In this document: positions 44,766-54,816 of the stretch, piece after piece
Numbering within the stretch: position 1 is the stretch's first letter
How the letters are laid out: every line of letters starts with the position of its first letter
DNA from: Paramarasmius palmivorus
Lineage: Eukaryota; Basidiomycota; Agaricomycetes; Agaricales; Marasmiaceae
NCBI GenBank assembly: GCA_037176845.1
Contig: JAYKXP010000010.1
Location: forward strand, 620,001-684,000
Length of the DNA: 64,000 nucleotides
Direction of reading: 5' to 3'
The notes under the pieces: generated by a model
Seen by the model: only the letters and a program-made list of their open reading frames with translations
Database searches by the model: none
Told to the model about the DNA's origin: nothing
Translations under genes and position numbers: made by a program

Positions 44766-47700
44766 TCAAGCCGACTGGACTACTAAGACTGCTGGATCAC
44801 TCCGGGGCTTCTGCAGCAGTTCGCCTGCAATTGCATTCCATATAGCGACAGGATTGTTGACTCTGTAAAAATGGTTCAAGGGTTGATGTGTACAATGAGT
44901 AAGTAAGAACTCACGTTTCTGCTGTAAGTGGCATGTTGAAGTCAGCTTGATGATCTTGCCACTCTAGCGGAACGTTTAGAATTGAAGCAAGTTCCCACTA
45001 CTGGACGCTGGTGGTTCGTACCTTCTGGCTTGTCAGAATTTGCTCCTAATCCAAATCCTAGTCTCCAGGTTATGCCTTGTACTATGTTACCGAGGCTGAA
45101 AAAAAGATACATCAACCTGCTTGGTCTCAATACGAAAGAACCCTACAAATCTGGAGGTGCCAAACTATTGTTTTTTAATCCGGCACTCTGAAAAGATACA
45201 TCATGAGTGCTGTAGTGGAATATGTTCGTTAGACGGCTACGTACCTTAATTTGAGTATCTATAGTCGAAAAATCTGTCGACTGGCCACCGACGATTCCAC
45301 AATACTGCTGGGGTACGTCTTGCTTCCCACCAACAACTACTGTTTTCACACCTTCGAGTTTCGACATCGTGATCTGCGGGTATGCTATATGAGCTTTCTT
45401 TGATGGACCAGAACCTCCACAATGCCGGAGTACATACACTGAACAAAGAGCATGAGCTCGCACATCTACAGGCACGGTGTCAGTCATCAATAGAAAATCG
45501 AGCCATATCGACCTACCTTCCATTCGACACAATTACGACGTTCCTCGGATCAAACAGTGCTTCGTCTGGGGGAGACATCTCGAAAGGTTGACATTCTTGA
45601 CCGAGCCTATTTGCCATATCAGCACCATCTCCGATGATCAACAAAGAACAGGGTCCCCTCGGTACCTTTGACTGAAAGCGTCTTCATGTCCGTTGACCAT
45701 CCTGTAGTCCAAAGGCTTGATCCAGTCTGTGCCCTTCTCGAATGGGATGTTTGATGCATTCCTCCATGAAAGAGGATTATACATCAGCTTGTCGTCAGGA
45801 TCAGCGCCATCGACGATCTTTTGTACAATCAGCTGAGCCAGCGGGCCCGCGCGTAAAGCGGTATCCAAACCGGCTTGGGGTTCTGTCGTTCTTTTCGGTC
45901 CCACGATCTGTTTATCAGAAGAATGAAGAACAGCAAAACCGAACCATATTGACGGCACATTACAATTCTATGTAGCCACTGGGGCATATCACTTTCAGAA
46001 GTTGATCTCGCGGGAACATCGAGCGGAAAAACTTACATGGGCAATACAGATATAGCCTAAAGGCGCCCAAAACCAGGCCAGTTCAGTTACATGCATAGAA
46101 CGCCGATCAAGTGGGCGTACTTACCTCCGCCGTTGTTGGTCTAGGTTAAAACAGAAACAGGATAGCGTTTGTGAGCAAGGCGCTTGTCAGAATAATTGAA
46201 GCACGAATTGCTTACTACATCCACGATCAAGTTCGTGGCGGCCTGCGATTTAAGCCCGACCAGCCCTTCCAACAAGCTTTGCTGGAACAAGCTGTAATTG
46301 GATGCCGAAAAGCTACCCAAGGCTAGGACACCGGTTTGATTATTGATCCCATCCAACATGTAGAATTGAGCAACGCTGTAGCTCTCGTTAAGCGAAGGTA
46401 AAGCGGGTTGAAGATGTTCTGGCAAGTCGATATCAGAAAGTGGTGCGGCGTCTAGCATCACGTCTAGGTAGTGCCTTTGTGATTCTCTGGGATCGAGCCA
46501 TGGTTGCTGTTGAAACGCTGCTGCTGCTGACACTTGTTCCTCTGATTGCGGAGGGATGGGATGATACAAATCCCTTCCATTAGTGCCCCCCGTTGCTACG
46601 CAGTTGTTCGAGCGGAAAGAGGTTGAATCGGTGAACTCCTTGGTCGTAGAACCGCGTCTAGATCTGTAGGGAAGCTACCAAAAGCAGAGATCTCCCTTTC
46701 AGTCCAATTCTGAGGCGTACAGCGCATACTTACTGTGATTACATCGATTTCACGCTTCCCAGTTCGTCGAAGAGTCAAGATGACATGATCTGTCAATGGG
46801 TGAATCTTTGAAGCAAAGCCTCCCATCGTGTAGTTCCAGCCATCGCTGCCTCTGGAATAACTCGAGAAAAACCTGAGCGAAGGATTGAGGTCTGAGCGCT
46901 TATTTCACCAGTGCATAGTACTGACGAATTTTGCCTGGTTCCGAAACCCTGATACCCTCCCGCGTTCTCTGCGTATGCGTTGACGGCAACGAAAGGATCT
47001 TGACCATCAATAAGTAGAACTTGTGCCCCCGATAGCTAGTATGAACGTTAGCCTAATGGTTCATGCCGCGAGCGAAACACCTACTGATTCGAGCTGTCCT
47101 CGTAACTCTCCCGGTAGCGCATTCTGCCAAAACTCAATTCCATCCTTGAACTCGGCTGACGCCACTTCGTATGCTTCTGGTGCAATGTACACGTTTTGAG
47201 CGCCGTGAGGTTCCGAAAGAAGGACCAGGGGTAATGGGATGTAAGTCACGAATGCCGCTGAATGCATATCGTCAGAAACGCTGGGATGCGAATATGAGTA
47301 CTAGTGAGAGCACTCACAGTCGTAGCAACGGTCAATATTCACGCAATGTCCATCATTCAATCCCCTGAACGCTGCGAACACGTCGAGATGAAATGCAAAC
47401 TCCGAGTCGTACTTTATTTCATTGATTCTCGCAAGGTCCTCGAACAAGTCTTCGTGAGTGTCTTCGAAAGGAGGTGGTGCTTGAATCTGATAGTTGACAG
47501 AGGTATGGAATGCGAGGGTTTTAGTTATCACTTCGAGTGTCTACCAGTGCGAGTCAGAACGCGTAACAGACTGAAATATATGTTTCCAAAACTTACATTC
47601 GCCTTGATCACTGGGTCAACAGGGAAACTCAACAGACATTCTCTTGCTTCCTGTGGAGATACCCATAGCTGTCCGGCAATAGCTGCACATGGGTCGCTAG

Positions 47701-47791
47701 GCACTGGGAGAGGTAACGGTGATAGAATCCGACCCGGACTTGCGGCAGCGACGAGTACCGATAACCCAACGATACCGGAAACCTTCAGCAT
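44766..47791 (-). CDS. Secreted S41-family peptidase (tail-specific protease-like)
   Basis: A serine peptidase of fungal S41 type, likely extracellular. The start at 47791 gives a signal peptide MLKVSGIVGLSVLVAAASPG. The prodomain-like N-terminus includes CAAIAGQLWVSPQEARECLLSFP, then HEDLFEDLARINEIKYDSEFAFHLDVFAAFRGLNDGHCVN. The protease core has ATNLIVDVV joined to TNNGGG, then MYNPLSWRNASNIPF. The nucleophile region RNVVIVSNGRCASSCSLFSVYMR follows, then VKTVVVGGKQDVPQQYCGIVGGQS. It ends ETVNNPVAIWNAIAGELLQKPR...VVQSA. More than ten introns are present. An upstream ATG at 47842 would spoil the signal peptide. Substrate is unknown. It is divergent from the HAD gene with 214 bp between starts. 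Confidence 0.82.
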
Positions 47792-48005
47792 GTCGCTGAC
47801 GTCGACGTAGAAGAAGAAGGAGTACTGCAAGTTCCCTGTCACTCTATCACATCACACGACTCCGAGAGGCACCCCTTACGCGCAATACCCCGCGTTACAC
47901 CCGCACGGACTCGGACGTCGTCAACGTCTGCACGATCAACGTCGACTCGGACGTGATCCTGATTCTCTTCGAATTCTTACCTTCCTCGATCCATCCGCCC
48001 GCAAA

Positions 48006-49099
48006 ATGTCAGGCTCTCGAATACGTCTCGTCACATTCGACATTCTCCACACGCTCATTACCCCGCGAGCTCCGATTCATGTCCAGTATTCTGCAGTTTT
48101 TGAGCCCTATTTGGGGCAATTGCCTCCGGAGGAGATCAAGAGGTCATTCAAGACAGGTCCGTGGATTTTGGGCCGTGTTTCCGGAGAAGACTGACATTCG
48201 ACTTGCTGCTGATGCGATAAATAGCTCTCAAGGCACTTCAGATCGAAAACCCTGCGTATGAACAGGGAAGTCAGGATTGGTGGGGTGAAGTCATTCGAAG
48301 GACTGCATTGGGTGCAGGGGCAAATCGTGAAGGTATATATGCTTCAGAATACCTACAGATTAAGTGGAAAATTCATTGTAAAATGCATAGCTCTAGACGC
48401 ATCACTCTCCGACATTGTGGCATCCCTCATGAAGCGGTTCAGTTCTCGGGAAGGTTATCGCGCGTTTGACGACGCTATCCCCACGAGTGAGTACGCGTCG
48501 GCACTCTCCTGACTCAGAAACCAACCACTCATGATCCCGATCCAGTTGAGAAATTACACGAACTCAAGGTATCCACCGCCGTTGTCAGTAATTCTGATTC
48601 GCGAAGTCGTAAGTCGCAAGGGGGCCGTATCCCCTCTACGCCAATCGGAAAAAAAGGAAAGGAAATGACGATGACATCCAGGATCGGTACTTGAAGATCT
48701 CGGGTTTCCCGCGTATCTTTCAGACACAATCGTTTTGAGCGAAGAAGAGGGAATCGAAAAGCCTTCCGGGGAAATCTATCGACGTGTTTTGGAGCAGGTT
48801 AGCCGAAAACAATCCCTAGCCAGACCTTTGGCACCTGATCAGTGCCTTCATGTCGGTGATGAATTGAAAGCGTAAGTCCCCCAAAAAAACGCGTCCTGAA
48901 AAAAAAAATTTTGATATGAACCGCCTGTCGTTCTCTTAGCGATTACCACGGGGCAAGGAATATTGGAATGGAAGCATTGTTGCTTAGACGCCTTGGGAAG
49001 GACGGGGAACAAGCGCACGTTGAAGAGGATGAGGTATTGGATGGCGTCAAAGTCGTCCACGGGTTGCACAAGGTTTTGGAATATATTGAACATCAGTAG
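48006..49099 (+). CDS. HAD-superfamily hydrolase (HDHD3-like)
   Basis: A haloacid-dehalogenase-like phosphatase. The start at 48006 gives MSGSRIRLVTFDILHTLITPRA, where TFDILHTLI is motif I with the nucleophile Asp; the usual second Asp (DxD) is His, as in HDHD3 proteins. The cap region contains QIENPAYEQGSQDWWGEVIRRTALGAGA. Motif II is STAVVSNSDSR. The C-terminal core has SVLEDLGFPAYLSDTIVLSEEEGIEKPSGEIYRRVLEQ, with the Lys of motif III in EKPS. Motif IV follows in CLHVGDELKADYHGARNIGMEALLL. It ends VLEYIEHQ. Four or five short introns are present. Loss of the acid/base Asp suggests altered or lost phosphatase activity. The substrate is unknown. Confidence 0.82.
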
Positions 49100-49307
49100 C
49101 GATTAAGGTTGTGGCTCCGGCAAAGGTGGAGATTGGCGGCGAAGAAAATTTTCAAAGAGTTGCTTTGGTGGAAAAGGTTCCGAAGGCGAATCTGAATGGA
49201 AAAGACTGGGTATTAACAATGATGAAATTAGGTGTGTGATACGTGAGCATGCTATGGTTACATGTAATGCGGAAAAAGGGACGGGAGCGGAATAGCTTGT
49301 GGCGAGA

Positions 49308-49796
49308 TCACTGAACCAGTTCCGCGGCTGCGTTGACATGTTCTTCGCCTTCAATAGTCGAGCGCCCCTTGGCCGCGATATCTTCTACTTTTGAGCCCAA
49401 TTTCAATACCGTCCAACGAACGACCAAGGGGTCCTGTCGCATGATTTTGTTGAGTGACTGTATTGTTCTAGGCGAAGCATCAAAGTGGAGAGTCCAGTAG
49501 CTAGAGAATAAACATGAGAAACGCGTTTGCAACGAAAGCAAGTACTAGACACACTCTCCGAGACCATATATTTGCTTGTGACGCTTCATGCGCTGTGGAA
49601 GTACTCGAGTGCCCCAGGAATCTATTTTGCGAACGACACCTCCGGAATTCATAAGATGAGTGCATGTTTGGGTGACCAGCTGTTTTATGTGTTTCTGTGA
49701 ATGACTCGAGTAAGTAAAATGCAACATTGAAAAGGACGGTTCAAGTACATATTCTGGGTAATGAGCTGATATACAAAGCATTTGATAGAGAGGCAT
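49308..49796 (-). CDS. MRP17: Mitochondrial small ribosomal subunit protein bS6m
   Basis: Component of the mitoribosomal small subunit that pairs with bS18m on the platform. The start at 49796 gives MPLYQMLCISAHYPEY. A 54-nt intron then leads to KHIKQLVTQTCTHLMNSGGVVRKIDSWGTRVLPQRMKRHKQIYGLGE. A second intron at about 49504-49553 leads to YWTLHFDASPRTIQSLNKIMRQDPLVVRWTVLKLG, the typical S6 beta-hairpin and helix ending. The tail KVEDIAAKGRSTIEGEEHVNAAAELVQ is longer than in bacteria, as in fungal Mrp17. The length, about 125 residues, fits. The ATG at 49958 in the same frame is not supported by homology. The stop is 209 bp from the convergent HAD stop. Confidence 0.87.
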
Positions 49797-49870
49797 GCTG
49801 GCGGTATATGTACGTCTTGAACGACGCGTTTCCCAACCGTATGGACGAAAAATGGAAATGTGGTGTGACT

Positions 49871-49890
49871 CGGATGTGACCGGATGTGAC
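49871..49890 (+). repeat. 10-bp tandem duplication (CGGATGTGAC x2)
   Basis: The decamer CGGATGTGAC occurs twice in direct succession, with a partial third unit just before it. Confidence 0.8.
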
Positions 49891-49928
49891 TTGTCGCTTA
49901 TCGAAGGTTCAGGGCGTGTGAACTTGTT

Positions 49929-49952
49929 CTGCCGTGGGGCCTGCCGTGGGGG
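49929..49952 (+). repeat. 12-bp tandem duplication (CTGCCGTGGGG)
   Basis: Two adjacent 12-nt units differ only at the last base. A shorter TGCCGTG copy follows nine bases later. Confidence 0.75.
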
Positions 49953-50123
49953 GAACATGCCGTGAGAATGAAAAGAATCAAACTGAGTTCGCTTGCGACT
50001 CTTGCCTCAAGCCTTGTCCTCAAACTTTTTGGACGGGGAACTGACTTTGCCATGATCTGCCAGAAATCTTGCCAGACGCTTTCTGGCTATCAAAAACGTG
50101 TGTCGCCAACAAGTCAACTCTGG

Positions 50124-50153
50124 GATGCCTCAAGATGCCTCAAGATGATTCAA
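50124..50153 (+). repeat. 10-bp tandem repeat (GATGCCTCAA x2.8)
   Basis: GATGCCTCAA is repeated exactly, and a third unit GATGATTCAA follows with two changes. Confidence 0.8.
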
Positions 50154-50633
50154 GCTTTTACCTTCAAGATCTATCTGTCAAGAATACAGAGAAAAAAAAA
50201 GAGACTAGAAGCGACGAAAAAAAATTTTCGCTACTTACGTTCGGGGTATCCCTGGAAACAAAAAGTATAGATCCCAAGTCGCGAATCTGGATGACGTTAG
50301 TCAAATGAACTGCCAGGCAACTGCCCGGACTTGTTTGGCCAGTTTGGACCAGCTTAGTGCCATTTAGGCAGCGGACTTCTCTTGCTTCTTCTCCAAGTTT
50401 ATTAAATCTCGACAGATTTGCGGTCTCCCCTTACACAGATCCATCTTTTTCTTCTTTCTTTCCCCCATGTCGCGTTCCCCCTCTCCTTCTCCTCGACCAC
50501 CATCGAGGCCCTCTCGTCTTCAGCATTCTCCTTCACTCCCAAACATCTGGCAAGTTTGCTGGCTTGTTCTCGGTGCCACTCTTACATTTTTTGCTCTAGG
50601 CTACCTCCTCATTCGGGACCTCTTCCTTCTGAG

Positions 50634-53576
50634 ATGAACGTAGAACTTGATCGCACCGACTTCCATCGCATCCCCGACGTAGCGCCACCAGCGGATCCCA
50701 ATGACAGACACGACGACTCTAATTCGATCTCAAAAAGGAGGCAGGAGTTCAGTGCCGCGTTCAACAACGCCATTCGTCAATCCAACGAGAGGCAGTTGCG
50801 AGAAAACTCTGAACCATTCGAGTCGTCGAACGTCGCTAGGCCGTCTGTCAAGGCTCGAAGGGGTGCTCAGCGTCTTGCTGCAGCCGAGCCTCAGCCTAAC
50901 ACGCCGCTCTTGACCCCACCTCTTACGCCATCGTCTAGCTTGAGAACGGTTTCGAGTGTCGAGTCATCTCCAGTGGATGCTACTGGTCCCACGGAAAACG
51001 TCTCCGTCAATCACTATACTACTACGCTTCCTAAAAACTCCTCGCGACTCCTGCTGGTAAGTACCCGGGTCTGTCCCTCGACCATTGCCATCGATATGAA
51101 CTGATTGCTCACATGCCTTGCACAGATTAAAAATATATCTATTTCTCCCTCCGACCTCCAGGAAAAGTTCCGTCGTGCTTTCGAAGATTCCTTTTCTCCT
51201 GCTTCGACAACCTTGGTCGATCCTCGTCCTCTCCTTTGTGGGATATTCACCCGTCGCATCTCGGAAGGTGTCATCGTCGTCGTCGCTTTGCATGACATTC
51301 GTGATGCCGTGCGCGCAAAGCAATCGTTGTCTAACGCGGTACCCTCGGCCCTTGGAGAGTTCATTGCAGAGGGCGAACAGCTCCTCTGTGATTTTATATC
51401 CATTGAAGAACTCAAAAAGGTAAGCCACTGCTAAATTTGGGGTCATCCACCTTGTTTCTGACTTGATCTCTGCTCAGGAAATGGGCCCGGTTGTCAACTC
51501 TATCGAGCCCTGCTTCTACGTCGCAGCCACCAGAGTCGATCGTCCATCCGATTCCCCCATGGCTGGACCAGTATTCAGGTTCTTCAGCCGTAGAGGTGAA
51601 TTGTTGCGCTTTGAACGTGTTTCTAACGATACCATCACCGTTGAGGTATTTAGGAATTTTTTTCTTCTTATTACAGAAAGCTTATACAAGTTTAGTCTGA
51701 CGCAGAAGTTTATCGACTCGAGTACTTTGACATTCGTGACTCTGGAGACATGTCTGCTCTGAACGGCATGAGATATCTCGGAATCAAGCTACAAATCTTC
51801 CGAATTGGGCCAGTATCACAGGACACAACACCACAAGCCTCAACCCCCGTTCCTGCAGGCCAAGCATCGCACATTCGCAGACGATTCATGTTTCCGGTAG
51901 ACGGCTCTGCCTCAGCGGCGACTATGCCTAGCTCTGTAGAGAGGTCCGACTCTCCTGCCGTGTTTTACAATTCGAGTGCGGCTGAGGAGGCGGCTTCTCG
52001 GTCTTTGGCACCAAACAACGGAGGTGTCCCCAACGCTGCGGATCCTCCTGCCGCCCCTGTGGCTGGTCCTGAGGTGGCTCACGCACCCTTAGGACCATTG
52101 CAGCAGTTTTTCAGTCCTCAGAATCATCCTCAGCCGGATCCTGGCTACACCTTCCCGCCTGCTCCTGTGCATCCTCTCGAGCACGTGCCTTCTCCACCTC
52201 ATCCCATGCCAATGTCGCCACACTATCCTGCCTCGCCTCCACCATTTGCTGGCTCTGGTCCTCAGCCTCCCCAATTCATGGGACTGCCAGCCTTTTATGA
52301 TGCTCAGGCCCTGTATGAATATAACCAGATGTACTATCATCAGCACCAAATGATTCCCAATGGACCCATGTACCCTATCCAACCACAGCTAAATTATCAA
52401 GGGGTTTATCCGCCACCATCGCCGCCGCAGGTACCATTTTTCCCCGCGCCTGTTCAACAACGCGGTTTCATTGGCCATGGTCCGCCAACTCCACCGACCG
52501 AATACTGGGTACCTGCAGCCCAATTCCAGAACGGCATCCCATTCGATTATCAGCAGGGTCCAATTGCCGGCGCCGCTGGTCCGTGTATCGATATCGATCA
52601 AGGTCCTTACTTTGTAGAACCACCAGCTCCAGTACCACCTCACTCGCCGCCTACCTCCCTTTCCTCACCTACGACAGACAGGTCTTCGTCCCCTTCCCAG
52701 TCTTCCAAGGTCAACAGTCCTGTCCGTGAGGTACAAAAAGGCAACCAACTCGATTTGGTCAAGATTGAGGAAGGCCTCGACACGCGCACTACTGTCATGA
52801 TCAAAAATATCCCCAACAAAATGTCGATCAAGGACTTGGAGACGTTCATCAACAAAGTTTGTCCTCGTCGGATTGATTTTCTGTACCTTCGAATGGATTT
52901 CAAGAATGGTTGGTCCTTTTTTGTCTCCCTGGTAATAGTCACTGTTATTGACGTATTTTCTTAGGTTGTAATTTCGGATATGCTTTCGTCAACTTCATAA
53001 CGGTTCAAGACTTGTTATTCTTCGCCAAAATGAGACTCAATCTCAAGTGGTACGTTGTGTGGCGTTGAGATCTTTCCATCCCCGACGTTGACGGCATCTG
53101 ATCAGGAACATGTTCTCGAGTGAGAAGGTCTTACAAATGAGTTATGCCAACTATCAGTGAGTCTTCCATTGTGTTCTTGCGTTTTAGGTTACCGATTATT
53201 GATCAATGATGGTCCTCTTTGATATAGAGGGAAAGAAGCGCTCATCGAGAAGTTCAAAAACTCGAGCATCATGGATGAACGCGAAGAATGGCGCCCGAAG
53301 ATATACTATTCTGAACTTGGTCCCGAGCAAGGTCTCCCCGAGCCGTTCCCTGCGCCGACTCACTACAAGAGGAAGGAAAGGAGTAGCCACAACCGGGGTG
53401 CGCTCTATGGTTCGGGCTCGGTGTCTGTTGGAAGTGTAGCCGAGCTGGGACCCATGTTGCGGCAAGGCCCCCGCCACTCTCCTCATCCAAGGAAGAGAGG
53501 TGGTGGTGCTGGTAGTCGAGGTCGCGGCGGCCATCATGCTCACAACCCGTCTATGGGCGAAGGCATTCAAGCTTGA
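50634..53576 (+). CDS. Mei2-like RNA-binding protein (C-terminal Mei2 RRM)
   Basis: The Mei2 family acts in meiosis and differentiation by binding RNA. The start at 50634 (MNVELDRTDFHRIPDVAPP) follows a CT-rich leader. N-terminal degenerate RRM-like regions are seen: IKNISISPSDLQEKFRRAFED with ISEGVIVVVALHDIRDAVRAKQ; then FYVAATRVDRPSDS and VYRLEYFDIRDSGDMSALNGM. A long Pro/Tyr/His-rich disordered region spans about 51800-52720. The diagnostic C-terminal Mei2 RRM follows: TRTTVMIKNIPNKMSIKDLETFINKVCPRRIDFLYLRMDF, NFGYAFVNFITVQDLLFFAKMRLNLKW, SYANYQGKEALIEKFKNSSIMDE. The Gly/Arg/His-rich end (RGGGAGSRGRGGHH) may also contact RNA. About seven introns. Targets are unknown. Confidence 0.9.
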
Positions 53577-54816
53577 TCCATCGTCGACATCATCCTTCAA
53601 GCATTCAGTTTAGTTCCTGGTATCATCGTCGCTCAAGTCCTGTTCATCGTTTCTGTGTCAATGCTCTATACAAGAAGTTATTCGCGCGTCGTCTGGTTTT
53701 TCTTTTCCCGTTGTCTCATAAATGCTAAATGGTCTCGCCTCGAATCTGCTAATTAAATCGATTTCTATCCCCATATTCTAACCATCATTTCACATTCTCA
53801 CGTTGCTCATTCTATGATACAGCTCTTGCTTTCCGTGCTCGCTTGTTTTAATGCTCTCCCCAGTTTTCCGGCTTTATTTGTTTATTCCCTCGGTCTTTAG
53901 ATTCCTCACAGCATTTGCTTTCGTATCATTGCTGTCGTCGTTTTCGCGTATCCACAACTATCCACGTATCAAACCACCTCTTTATCACCACTATTACCTC
54001 AAGTGTTTCTGTACTTACAAAATAGCGGTGTCTATCCGAGACCCGAGTCAATGAATATCGTAGTGTTGCTATTTTTTCTCTCCGAGGCCATGCGTAGTTA
54101 GCATGAATCAATCCATCTGAGGACTGTAGCGAAGAAGGAAGTCCTAAGTGACACTGGTATGTTCCCGTGACACACTGGGTGTACCGCACGTTGAGATTCA
54201 GGAACTGAAGCTCTACCTCGTGAGTCGTCTGTGAGCAATATTACCTCTCATAGATTCATTGCTCTATGTTATGGCCTCGCAATGGAATGTTGGATCAACG
54301 TTGGGAGCCGGGTACACGGTCAATGCCGGACGAAAGGGCCGCTTAGCCACTGCTTAGCCGCGGAGGTGAAATTCGGCTACTTGGCACGTTCAAAGCAATT
54401 TTTCCCGACAAGCGCCCTCTACTCTGCCCCTCATCTCCGTATCTCTGGATGTTTCGTCTTCCTCTCATCTGTTCATCATTCCCCGCAGATACCATCACTT
54501 ATCTCTTTTCCACCAGTAAATCTTATGGCTGATTTCAGCAGTCCAGGGGGCCCCATGATCTCCAACAACTGTATTCAATTGACGCAACCTCGCGTTTGCC
54601 GTCTCCATCATCCTAAAAATACGCTTCGGCCTGTGAAATGTTTCAATGCTCCAGAATGCTCCTTAAAGAGAAGGAGCATAAGGAAGCATAAGGAGCAAGA
54701 TCTCACGTTACGCGATACCGCGAGAAGGGTCCCTGTCGCCTATTCCTTTTAGTAGGGCCTGAGAGAGAAAAGTTCCTCTGCTTAACGCCCCCATCTCCAC
54801 CCTAGGCAAGGCAACA
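53577..54816. other. Largest gene-poor stretch; Mei2-like 3' region and FNT upstream region
   Basis: 1240 bp. The first few hundred bases are T-rich and probably hold the Mei2-like 3' untranslated region. A 173-codon open frame at 54231-54752 has no recognisable domain, and its length is within chance expectation for a window of this size. A 10-nt imperfect repeat (GGAGCATAA) lies at about 54672-54700. No RNA gene was recognised. Confidence 0.45.
54672..54700 (+). repeat. Imperfect 10-bp tandem repeat (GGAGCATAA-type)
   Basis: Three units of about ten bases, GGAGCATAA, GGAAGCATAA and GGAGCAAGA, run head to tail upstream of the formate/nitrite transporter gene. Confidence 0.6.

Larger units (their letters stand above)
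49797..50633. promoter_or_regulatory. Intergenic: bS6m upstream region and long Mei2-like gene leader
   Basis: 837 bp between divergent genes. The half next to bS6m and the centre hold several 10-12-nt tandem duplications. From about 50445 to 50530 the plus strand is strongly pyrimidine-rich (TTTTTCTTCTTTCTTTCCCCC and CCTCTCCTTCTCCTCG), as expected for a basidiomycete 5' leader. An ATG at 50418 is in frame with the Mei2-like gene. The peptides upstream of 50634 look like untranslated leader, not protein. Confidence 0.45.

Noticed and set aside
49962..50270. 102-codon open frame between bS6m and Mei2-like genes
   Set aside because: It crosses the tandem duplications, has low-complexity Lys/Arg content and no family resemblance; most likely non-coding.
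50418..50633. N-terminal extension of the Mei2-like protein from 50418
   Set aside because: The encoded peptide mirrors a pyrimidine-rich leader (Phe/Leu/Ser/Pro) and has no conserved feature; the protein starts naturally at 50634.
54231..54752. 173-codon open frame on the plus strand as a gene
   Set aside because: No recognisable domain, no intron-like signals and Cys/His/Arg-rich composition. At roughly balanced base composition a frame of this length is expected about once in a window this size by chance.
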